A stretch of DNA of 11,217 nt from NCBI GenBank assembly GCA_937996595.1, contig CALKVC010000139.1:1-11217 (forward strand), given 5' to 3'. A program made the position numbers and the translations under genes. Of this stretch, positions 1 to 8,100 are shown piece after piece. Positions within the stretch are counted from its first letter, which is position 1. Each line of letters begins with the position of its first letter. This DNA comes from an uncultured Chitinophagaceae bacterium (lineage in GTDB: Bacteria; Bacteroidota; Bacteroidia; Chitinophagales; Chitinophagaceae). Below the pieces are notes generated by a model. It searched no databases. It had not been told where the DNA came from and saw only the letters and a list, made by a program, of their open reading frames with translations.

Positions 1-3000
1 TCCGGTTGCATCAATCAATGTATTCTCTGTAACATTGCTGGCGCCTTCAAATCCCTGGTTGAAATGATATGCAGCGGTTAATCCTGGCTGAGAAGATATC
101 TCACAGTTGAAATTATTCAATACTTCAGTTGCAGATAATGTTCTGGTCCAGATTCTTAATTCATCAATGCTTCCGTCAAATTCATCGCCCGGGTAAGCGC
201 TGGTTACACCAATGGTAGAAAAACTTCCATTACCTGTAAAAGTGCTTGTTGGTATTGTCGCTTGTCCAATCAGCACGCCATCCCTGTATACCTTCCTTGT
301 TTTAGCTGTGTTATCAAAAGTGCATGCCCAATGATGCCAGTTGGCATCGTTGGTAATGGGAATTTCAAGGTCATTAGGCCCGCCAAAGAAATTAAAGATG
401 AATTCATTATCGTTAGAGAAGCCTATATGCAAGAGTTGATTATCTGCTCCTGCAGTACCCTGTGAGAAAGCCACATCATAGGTGTTTGAAGAGTTGCGCT
501 TCAACCACATTTCCACAGTAAAAGATTTATTGGTAAGGTCTATGCCGGCATTGTTTATCACTACCTGGTCGTTTATGCCATCAAAATTCAATGCGGCTGC
601 CAGTGCTGTTAAAGGACATGTTAAACTGTAAGTAGCTCCTGCATCTTTTAACCAACCAGCATATCCATTTGCAGCGGCAACATTGTCCACTTGTATGCAG
701 TTGAGCAATGGGGTAAATCTTACATCGAATGATGTTAAGTTAGCATTGTTTCCGTTTTGAACATTTATGCTAGTAAGTGGAGCATTTGATTGGGCAGTAA
801 GTTGCGTCAAATTGGTCAGTGCCGAAACATCAAGCGAAGTAAGTTGATTATCATTCAGAAATAATGTAGAAAGATTTGTGTTTGAAGATAAGTCTATACT
901 GCTAAGTTGATTAAGCTCTAAAGAAGCAAAAGTTAAGCTAGTTAATCCGTTAAGATTAATACTGGTAAGAAGCGGATTATACCCTGCCTGTAAAGAGGTA
1001 ATTGCAGTATTATTAGAAAGATCTAATGAAGCTAACTGATTTCCTGAACAGGCTAAATTGGTAAGAAGAGTATTGCTTGAAAGGTTTAATGATGTCAACT
1101 GGTTGTTTTGACAATTGAAATTGGTAAGAGCTGTGTTAGAAGATAGATTGATCGATGACAACTGATTATTGTAAACATGCAATAATGTTATTCCTGAAAA
1201 TGCTTCTATACCTGTCAGGTTTGAAATACTTTGACCGTTAACATCTATGCCTCCTGTATAAGCTGCAGCTTCATAACATTCAATTTGTCCATTGCTGTTG
1301 GTATTTATAGCAGCTATCGCCAATAGTGCATTTTTAAAGTTTACATCAGGAATATTTACCGTGCATCCGCAATTACTGCTGTACGTTGACTGCCCGTCTT
1401 TATTGACTAAACCGCCAAAATTGGTATTCATGAATACCGGGTTATCTACCTGGATGCAATACAATGATGGATTGCTATTAGCATAAAAATCTGTAAGGTT
1501 GCTGTTATTCCCGTTTTGAACATTCAAACTGGTTAGTGAAGGGGTATTGCTAACATTGAACCATGTCAATCCGGTTTGTGCAGTCATATCCAGGCTGGTA
1601 ATCGCCATGCCAGGGCTATTAAAGAACGTTATGGCTGTATTTGCTGAAAGGTTAAGACTTGTTATCGGGTTGCTTCCACATAGTAATGTTTGCAGCAGCA
1701 GGTTGTTGCTAAGATCCAGGCTGGTTAAATTATTATTTGCACAGAAAAGATAAACAAGCTGCGTATTGCTACTTAGGTTCAATCCGGTTGTAAGCGGATT
1801 GTCATAACAGGTAAGAGCAGTCAGTGCAGTAAATGCTTCTATACCGGTAAGGTCAGCAATATTCAATCCGTTCACAGAGATGCTTCCGGTAAAAGCCGCA
1901 GCCTCTGAACACTGAATTTCTAAATCGCTGTTTGTGTTGATGGCAGGCTGTGCCAACAGGTAATTTTTGAAATTCGCATCCGGGATATTTACGGTGCATA
2001 TCGCTTCTCCTACCTGGAATTCACTGAATGATGTGAGGTCAAGAACCGACAAAGATGTTGCGGTTGTGCCTTGTACTACCGGTAACGACCAGGTGCCATC
2101 CAGTTTAGCGAGCCTGAAATTGTTGAAGTTTGAGCCTCCATCAACATCTGCAGGATCCCAGTTAAATACTGCGTCGCATTCTGAGAAAGTAAGGCCATTA
2201 TTGGTGATGCTCCATGTTCTGTTTACGCTTTTACCTGCATTAATTCCCGATGCTGCTATACCAGGATGGTCGCCATCATCGGTTCTTGCCCTGAGGGCTC
2301 CGCTACCGGTAAAGCTTGGATCCAGCGTTACCGGCGCATAAGTGCCTGCGGTTCCAATCGGGAATAATTTAGGGCCGGGGTTAATAATACTATGTTCAAA
2401 ATTTCCTACGATATAGGAAGTGTTACCGGCTCCGGTTATATTATTATCTGCTGATGTGAAGCGCAACACATTGGCACCGGTATTTATTTTCCCATTTGTC
2501 AGATGCAGGAAGTAATAAACTTCCGGACTGCCTGTAAGGGTAAGTCCGGTTGCATTATTGATGCGCAGCGTTTGTATTTGCCCGTTACCGGCCAGCGTTT
2601 GCGCCGATGTTCCGGTAAATGCCAGCTCACCAATACTTACTAAACCATTGTTGGTAAAAGTGGCGCCGGTAAAATTTATATTGGCTGTGCCTGTAAGTTC
2701 TGCTCCTGAGGAAACCGTAACCGGCCCTGCATACACATTAAAATTGAAAACAGAGTTTAATGTCAGTACGCCTGAAGTTACATTGAGCGTACCGTTATTT
2801 TCTAGAATGGTATTGCCGTCAAATATGGTGTTGCCATTAGTTTTGTTGATAGTACCCGAAGCATCATTTGTTATATAGAAAACGTTTCCGGCGTTCCCGG
2901 TATTTTGAAAGCCATTGGCATTTTCAATGTTAAATATGCCATTATTGAGTATTTGAGAACCTCCGTTGGTACCATTATATTGAATGATACTGTTTCCATT

Positions 3001-4542
3001 CCAGGTGATGGTTCCGTTGTTGGTAATCAGGTTATTGCCACCAATGGAAATGGTATTGCTAATATTCAGGTCTGCTCCGCTGTTGATGATTATTCCGGCA
3101 AGCCCCTGTAATTGGCCGCCACTCCAGTTCATGGTAGATCCTGTTAAAAACCTGATATTATTATTACCCTGTAAATTACCTTCAGATAAATTAATTACTA
3201 TGCCTGATGGCACCTGTACAAAAAATTGAAGATTGGTAGCACCGCCATTTAAGTTGATGGTACCTGCGCCCGTAATAGCTGTATTGCCATTTAAGTTGGT
3301 GGTTGAGTTCACTAAATCTAGCACTGAGCCTGTTGAAAACTGTAAAGTGCCAAAATTGGTGAAAGTGGCCGAAGTGAATTGTAACGTACTGCCATCAATT
3401 TGCAGTATACCGCTGTTTGTTGCAGAACCCCCGGAACTAACATTCATATCAGTACCTGTTCCATTGTTTAACGTCAACTGGCCGGATGAACTGATAGATA
3501 AAGAACCTCCGGAAGCAACTATTAACTGATCTGCAGTTACAGGCGTGAAAATATTTACTGTATGCCCGTTTTGAATGGTAATTACGCCATCCGAAAAAGT
3601 TGGGGCCGAACTGGCTGATACCCATATTGTACCATTGAAAACTTCCCAGGTTGCTGCAATATCCCAATTACCGGATGTAAAACTTCTGTAATCACCGGTG
3701 CCCGGTAATATACAGGCATTACCTGAAGTGACGCCACCTGGTGTAATCCAGTTAGAGGTACTGCCTGTTAATGCAGCATTAATAATTGTTCCTTCATAAC
3801 CATTTCCGGTAGCATCGGTTAGCGTTGTTACACCAGCATTGTTTGCACCTGCCGTACCCTGGTTAAAGTGATAATTGGCCAACAAGCCGGGCGCAGTGGT
3901 TGCTATCTCACAATTCCGGAAATCAGCGATTTCTGTACCCGACCTCGCAACATTCCAAATCCTTACTTCATCAATGGAACCTGGAAACGCATAAAATGAA
4001 ATCGCTCCGCCCAGGTTCAGTGAGCCAATACTGAATTCATTGGGAGTAACCGGCCCGCTGGTTATCGAGCCACTGTTATCGAGCACGCCATTGATATAAA
4101 TACTTAGATTATTACCATTTTTAACGCCAGCTACGTGCGTCCACACTCCAGTATTAACTGAAGCAATACTGGTAACATTTTGCCAAAGCACACCGTCCCA
4201 TACACCAAATTGCAGTTTCCCGTTTTCTACCCTTAATTCCACTGATTTTTGCGCCACCGTTTCCACCCATCCTGCAATCTCTTCCTCGAGATTGGTTGAG
4301 GTGGTATTGATCCACGCCTCAACAGTAGTGGCTGTGGCATTGTACGGTACCATGGGGCTCACGTTTATGTAGTCATCACTGCCATCAAAGTTGAAGGCAG
4401 CGCCTGACTGGGCAGACAAATGCCGGGGAATTCCCATTGAAAAGAGCGTCACAAATAGGAAAATAGCAAAAATGGCATTCGTACTGTACCGGCCTGAATG
4501 ATTATTCATACGGGTATACCTGGTAGTGTTCAGTGATTGCAT
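1..4542 (-). CDS. Giant secreted LamG / beta-repeat / LRR mosaic protein, C-terminus beyond the window (partial)
   Basis: Reverse-complement reading gives 1514 codons without a stop, leaving the window in frame at base 1. An in-frame TGA lies 12 codons before the ATG at 4542; an alternative ATG at 4509 (MNNHSG) also keeps the signal peptide. Residues about 23-44 are a signal peptide (AIFAIFLFVTLF core, likely cleavage LSA|QS). Residues about 48-270 form a LamG/concanavalin A-like domain (INGVL, GSIDEVRIW, NYHFNQG). Residues about 275-700 are Gly/Thr/Asn-rich beta repeats (TNFGTLQF, NNGTLNV type), probably a solenoid. About 700-847 is a beta-sandwich-like stretch ending LTSFSEFQVGEA, familiar in Bacteroidota surface proteins. 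Two LRR modules span 849-1059 and 1060-1309. A second LamG starts at about 1315 (GSIDELRIW, AYHFNQG) and is cut by the edge. Expected location is the cell surface or exterior, perhaps as an adhesin or glycan binder. A type IX sorting domain is expected but not visible, so the export route and ligand are inference. Confidence 0.9.
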   Translation of the reverse strand, partial: MQSLNTTRYTRMNNHSGRYSTNAIFAIFLFVTLFSMGIPRHLSAQSGAAFNFDGSDDYINVSPMVPYNATATTVEAWINTTSTNLEEEIAGWVETVAQKSVELRVENGKLQFGVWDGVLWQNVTSIASVNTGVWTHVAGVKNGNNLSIYINGVLDNSGSITSGPVTPNEFSIGSLNLGGAISFYAFPGSIDEVRIWNVARSGTEIADFRNCEIATTAPGLLANYHFNQGTAGANNAGVTTLTDATGNGYEGTIINAALTGSTSNWITPGGVTSGNACILPGTGDYRSFTSGNWDIAATWEVFNGTIWVSASSAPTFSDGVITIQNGHTVNIFTPVTADQLIVASGGSLSISSSGQLTLNNGTGTDMNVSSGGSATNSGILQIDGSTLQFTSATFTNFGTLQFSTGSVLDLVNSTTNLNGNTAITGAGTINLNGGATNLQFFVQVPSGIVINLSEGNLQGNNNIRFLTGSTMNWSGGQLQGLAGIIINSGADLNISNTISIGGNNLITNNGTITWNGNSIIQYNGTNGGSQILNNGIFNIENANGFQNTGNAGNVFYITNDASGTINKTNGNTIFDGNTILENNGTLNVTSGVLTLNSVFNFNVYAGPVTVSSGAELTGTANINFTGATFTNNGLVSIGELAFTGTSAQTLAGNGQIQTLRINNATGLTLTGSPEVYYFLHLTNGKINTGANVLRFTSADNNITGAGNTSYIVGNFEHSIINPGPKLFPIGTAGTYAPVTLDPSFTGSGALRARTDDGDHPGIAASGINAGKSVNRTWSITNNGLTFSECDAVFNWDPADVDGGSNFNNFRLAKLDGTWSLPVVQGTTATSLSVLDLTSFSEFQVGEAICTVNIPDANFKNYLLAQPAINTNSDLEIQCSEAAAFTGSISVNGLNIADLTGIEAFTALTALTCYDNPLTTGLNLSSNTQLVYLFCANNNLTSLDLSNNLLLQTLLCGSNPITSLNLSANTAITFFNSPGMAITSLDMTAQTGLTWFNVSNTPSLTSLNVQNGNNSNLTDFYANSNPSLYCIQVDNPVFMNTNFGGLVNKDGQSTYSSNCGCTVNIPDVNFKNALLAIAAINTNSNGQIECYEAAAYTGGIDVNGQSISNLTGIEAFSGITLLHVYNNQLSSINLSSNTALTNFNCQNNQLTSLNLSSNTLLTNLACSGNQLASLDLSNNTAITSLQAGYNPLLTSINLNGLTSLTFASLELNQLSSIDLSSNTNLSTLFLNDNQLTSLDVSALTNLTQLTAQSNAPLTSINVQNGNNANLTSFDVRFTPLLNCIQVDNVAAANGYAGWLKDAGATYSLTCPLTALAAALNFDGINDQVVINNAGIDLTNKSFTVEMWLKRNSSNTYDVAFSQGTAGADNQLLHIGFSNDNEFIFNFFGGPNDLEIPITNDANWHHWACTFDNTAKTRKVYRDGVLIGQATIPTSTFTGNGSFSTIGVTSAYPGDEFDGSIDELRIWTRTLSATEVLNNFNCEISSQPGLTAAYHFNQGFEGASNVTENTLIDATG
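616..1365 (-). repeat. LRR module 2 of the giant surface protein (residues 1060-1309)
   Basis: This is the second copy of the LRR module. The header CTVNIPDVNFKNALLA, the segment IECYEAAAY, and the closing NVQNGNN and CIQVDN match module 1. It is longer (about 250 against 211 residues) because it has about two more 21-residue units, for example LSSIDLSSNT and LTSLDVSALT. The difference suggests expansion or contraction of single LRR units after duplication. It runs straight into the second LamG domain (ALNFDGINDQ). Confidence 0.85.
1366..1998 (-). repeat. LRR module 1 of the giant surface protein (residues 849-1059)
   Basis: The module opens with the header CTVNIPDANFKNYLLA, then an acidic segment (EIQCSEAAAF), VNGLN and LTGIEAF. 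About six leucine-rich units of roughly 21 residues follow, of the type LTSLDLSNN..LLQTLLCGSNP. It closes with NVQNGNN, the conserved CIQVDN and a Cys-containing tail (SSNCG). The short period and the LxxLxLxxN pattern match bacterial LRR proteins. Module 2 begins directly after it with the same header, 211 residues downstream, so this is a tandem domain duplication. Confidence 0.85.
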
Positions 4543-4573
4543 CACAGTTAGTTTTTGTGTAATAAAACGAATT

Positions 4574-4581
4574 CAATACTA
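4574..4581 (-). promoter_or_regulatory. Candidate -7 box for the giant surface gene
   Basis: On the minus strand this reads TAGTATTG, one mismatch from the Bacteroidota -7 consensus TAnnTTTG. It lies about 32 bases before the ATG at 4542 and would give a leader of roughly 25 bases. A TTG lies upstream, but its spacing (about 26 bases) is longer than usual, so support is weak. Confidence 0.2.
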
Positions 4582-4628
4582 TTTTCTCTTGGGAAGGATA
4601 AGCAGAACAAAAAATAAAAAGCGTGTAT

Positions 4629-4666
4629 TTAATCTAAATATGCCTGGTTACATAGGTGTAGATTAA
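4629..4666. repeat. Inverted repeat with 8-base arms upstream of the giant surface gene
   Basis: The arms TTAATCTA (4629-4636) and TAGATTAA (4659-4666) are exact reverse complements separated by 22 bases. The outer edge is about 90 bases upstream of the minus-strand start at 4542. It could be a bipartite protein-binding site. AT-rich arms of this size also arise by chance. Confidence 0.35.
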
Positions 4667-4691
4667 CAACAGGATATTTAATTATAGGTTG

Positions 4692-4709
4692 GAGTACACA
4701 ATAGTACTC
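4692..4709. promoter_or_regulatory. Perfect inverted repeat GAGTAC-N6-GTACTC, candidate operator
   Basis: The sequence reads GAGTAC, ACAATA, GTACTC, an exact 6-base dyad with a 6-base spacer. The flanking TT and AA extend the pairing if one G is bulged. It lies about 150 bases upstream of the surface-protein start and 440 upstream of the HTCC start. The geometry suits a dimeric regulator or an RNA hairpin. No protein can be assigned from sequence alone. Confidence 0.4.
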
Positions 4710-4947
4710 AATATTATTGAAATGTCAAACATATAAGCTGGCAAAATCACTTAATAACCGTTTATTAATTTAACAGGTATTAAATATGTGCTTCAAATTA
4801 AGTGTTTGCATTTCATGCTTAAATACCGGTGTTTTGCAATCCATTTTGTATCCAGATACCAGTATGGGCATTTTAAAAACCTAATATCAAACTTTAAAAA
4901 TATTCTCCCGGGTGTAATTAAAGAACAAATAAAGAATATTTTCCGGT

Positions 4948-4967
4948 TAAGGTATTTTTATACCTTA
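4948..4967. promoter_or_regulatory. Perfect hairpin TAAGGTAT-TTTT-ATACCTTA upstream of the HTCC gene
   Basis: This is an exact 8-base inverted repeat around a TTTT loop, centred about 190 bases before the HTCC start. It is not followed by a T-run on the plus strand (ACAAAG follows), so it does not look like a terminator there. On the minus strand it is followed by AACCGGAAAA, also without a T-run. It may be an operator or a structured leader element. Confidence 0.45.
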
Positions 4968-5135
4968 CACAAAGTTCTATCATGTACCGTTTATATGTGA
5001 GTAGTTTTCTTTAATTATATTATACTTTTTAGTCTATAAGCAGGATAAACTGTGCGGCGATAGGATTTATTCGTCATTTTTTGATATTGGCTTAATTTTC
5101 CTGAAACATAAAGAAAGAAAGTTAAGTCTTGCGGT

Positions 5136-5143
5136 TATCTTTA
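5136..5143 (+). promoter_or_regulatory. Candidate -7 box TATCTTTA just before the HTCC start
   Basis: TATCTTTA matches TAnnTTTG at seven of eight positions, counting the free ones. It ends six bases before the ATG at 5150, so transcription from it would begin at or near the start codon, giving a leaderless or nearly leaderless mRNA. No TTG was found at the expected -33 distance. The same octamer lies upstream of the minus-strand gene starting at 9704. Confidence 0.3.
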
Positions 5144-5149
5144 TAGCAG

Positions 5150-8100
5150 ATGCAGAAGCTATTTATAAACCTGGCAGTAATCATGCTGATTTGTCAGCAT
5201 TTTTGGGTAGTAAATGCCCAGGTGCAGAACCCAACGGCTTATGAAACTATTACTACGGCACAGGGATTGTCACAGGGAATGGTTTTTGACATCCTGCAGG
5301 ACAAGGAAGGGTTCATATGGGTAGCCACCAAAAACGGGCTTAACCGGTACGATGGTTATAGCTTTAAAGTATTTACCAATGATCCTTACAATGCGAACAC
5401 ACTCAGCAGCAATACCATCGTAAAGTTATTTGAAGATTCCAGGGGTAGGATCTGGGCGGGAACCGAAGATGCAGGCTTAAATATTTATGATAAAGTAAGC
5501 GGGAAATTTCACCGCGTAGTTAACCGGGTTTCCGATCCTTCAAGCCTTTCCGGAAATAATATCAGGTTAATTGAAGAAATGACTGATGGCAGGGTATTGG
5601 TCGCGATAGACGGGGCAGGATTCAATATCGTTTCACTGCCGGTAGATTTTTTTGAGAAAAACAGTGCCCCGGTAATTACCCGCTTAACATTGCCGAACAA
5701 TGAACAGGTATATGGTATGGGTAAAGACAGGAATGGAATCATGTGGATAGGGGGTATGGATAGGGCGGTTTACCGGTTTGATGCATTGAAGAATAGTTTT
5801 ACCCCGTTGAAAAATGCAGCCCTGTGCAACAGTGGTTATTTTACTACTGATGGAAGCATAATCATCGGCAGTAACCTTTTTTTGTATGATGGAACGATGG
5901 CTTATCCATTGTTTGATACGGCTACATCACCTGCCGGTAATATTATGTTCCGTCCTAACAAGGATCTTTGGGATAAGTTTCACAGGGAAATCCATTTTTA
6001 TGATGTAAGCAGATGGGAAAATGGTAAAGCTCCGGAATGGAATATGCAATTGCCTGAAAAAACCCGCCTTGTATATCCTTTTATCATCGACAGATCGGGA
6101 TTATTGTGGTCGGGATCAGTTGGCTATGGCTTGCGTAAATATAATACTGGCGGAAATAAATTCAAGACGCATGTATTGCCCGGCAATAGTATCCGGTGGA
6201 TAATTCCCATCAGCCCTGATGATATATTAACGGGTGATTACGCATATGGGTGGACGAGGGTAAAAGGCGGATTGATAGAAAAAGACCCATTCAAAAAAAC
6301 GACCGGGCTCCCTGAAATCGATAATTTAATGATTACAAAAGCCGGTGATTTTTGGTTAAAGTGTGATAAAAACGGGTATTTTAAGTACACACCCGCTACC
6401 CGTAAACTGGTACCATTTCCCGGTATTAACTTTTATGACGGAGTTGGTTCCAAGCAGCCGATGTTCGAAGATAGCAAAGGGATTTTATGGTTTAGCGGGT
6501 TGGGGGGCAGGATAACTACGCTGGATCCGGTTTCCGGCAAACTTGACAGTTTCAGTATCAATAATAATGCTGCTAAACCCATGATGCCGAAATCGGTATG
6601 CACTGCCCTCTATGAAGACAAAGCCGGTACATGCTGGATTGGCACGCAGGAAGGTTTTGCAAGGATTGTCTATTCTGGTTCACCGCCGAATATTACCCGG
6701 TTAAACTGGTATTACAACAACAGCGCTTCACGCAATTCTCTGAATTATAATCATGTCTCCTGTTTCATAGATGATCCGGCATCACCGGACAAGTATATCT
6801 GGATAGGAACGAAAGGAGGCGGTTTAAACCGGTTTGATAAAATAAACGGCAATTTTTTTCACCTTACAACAAAAAACGGGTTGCCCGATGATGTGGTTTA
6901 TGGTATGCTGCCCGATGATGCAGGAAATATATGGGGTAGTACCAATAAGGGAATCTTTTGCCTGCTTACCAATAAAAGCGGGGATAGCACGCAATGGATT
7001 TTCAGGAATTTTTCAAAGTCATACGGCCTGCAGGATGACGAATTCAATACCGGCGCTTATGCAAAATTGCAAAACGGCCTGCTTGCTTTTGGCGGTGTTA
7101 ACGGGATGAATATTTTTGATCCCAGGGATATTCTTTCTAAAGGCTTTACGCCAAATACCTACTTAACCGATATCCTCATTAATAACTCCCCTGTTTCAGC
7201 TGGAGATAAAACGGGCGTTTTACGGGAAAATATTGAGCATGCCGGGAGCATTGTGCTAAACCATTTGCAGGATATACTTACCCTTGAGTTTTCATCACTT
7301 GATTTTACGGCGCCGTTACAGAATAAATACCGCTATATGCTGGAAGGTATCGATAAAACATGGGTTGAAAGCGGTAACCGGCGAACAGCCACTTACCTGC
7401 ACCTGCCGCCGGGGAAATATACTTTTAAGGTGCAGGGAAGCAACAGCCAGGGAATATGGAGCGATAAGATCGATAAATTGCAGATTACCGTGTTACCGCC
7501 CTGGTGGCGTACCTGGTGGTCCTATGCGCTTTACCTGCTGATGGCTGTACTGGCCATCATGGCTTTTTTCAGGTTTAGGATAAACAAAGCCAGGCTGCAA
7601 TCGCAACTTAACTTTGAGCAACTGGAGGCAAAACGGGTAAGGGAACTGGATACAATCAAAACAGAGCTATATACCAACATAACGCACGAATTTCGTACAC
7701 CGCTTACCGTTATTCTGGGTATGGCACAACAAGTGATCAGTAAGCCTGCTGAGCATTTTCAAAACGGTATGGACATGATTGTTCGTAATGGACAGAGCCT
7801 GTTGAACCTGGTTAACCAGATGCTGGACCTTTCGAAACTTGAAACGGGAAAAATGCAACTGCAGCTGGTGAACGCAGATATCATTAATTTTTTACGGTAT
7901 ATCGTGGAGTCCTTCCATTCCCTTGCAGAAAGCCAGCTGAAACAGTTACATTTTCTGTCGGAAATAGATTCATTGTTCATGGCTTATGATCCGGAGAAAA
8001 TCCGTCAGATTATATCAAATCTGTTATCCAATGCGTTAAAGTTCACACCCGAAAGAGGAAATATCTACATCAGTGTTCAAAGGGTATCTGGCCCGGGGGG

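Larger units (their letters stand above)
4543..5149. promoter_or_regulatory. Divergent intergenic region between the giant surface gene and the HTCC gene
   Basis: These 607 AT-rich bases separate two genes pointing away from each other, so both promoters should lie here. No Shine-Dalgarno sequence is seen before either start, as is usual in Bacteroidota. Three inverted repeats (4629-4666, 4692-4709, 4948-4967) and two weak -7-like boxes are listed separately. No convincing coding sequence was found: the only open frame of any size (4788-5000, plus) has a low-complexity translation with no recognisable family. The -33 partners of the promoter boxes could not be assigned with confidence. Confidence 0.6.

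Noticed and set aside
616..1998. Repetitive DNA considered as a CRISPR array or satellite
   Set aside because: The period of about 63 bases corresponds to 21-residue LRR units in a coding frame. Identity is at protein level and there are no uniform direct repeats with unique spacers.
1292..3529. Plus-strand open frames of 64-124 codons (e.g. 1967-2341, 2558-2878, 3233-3529)
   Set aside because: They lie opposite the continuous 1514-codon minus-strand frame, whose translation shows recognisable LamG and LRR domains. Their own translations show no family features.
3449..3667. Minus-strand frame of 72 codons inside the giant gene
   Set aside because: It is a different minus-strand frame from the main one, which reads straight through with the expected beta-repeat pattern, so there is no frameshift.
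4788..5000. 70-codon plus-strand frame in the divergent spacer
   Set aside because: The translation has no recognisable motif, lies in AT-rich regulatory DNA and overlaps the 4948-4967 hairpin.
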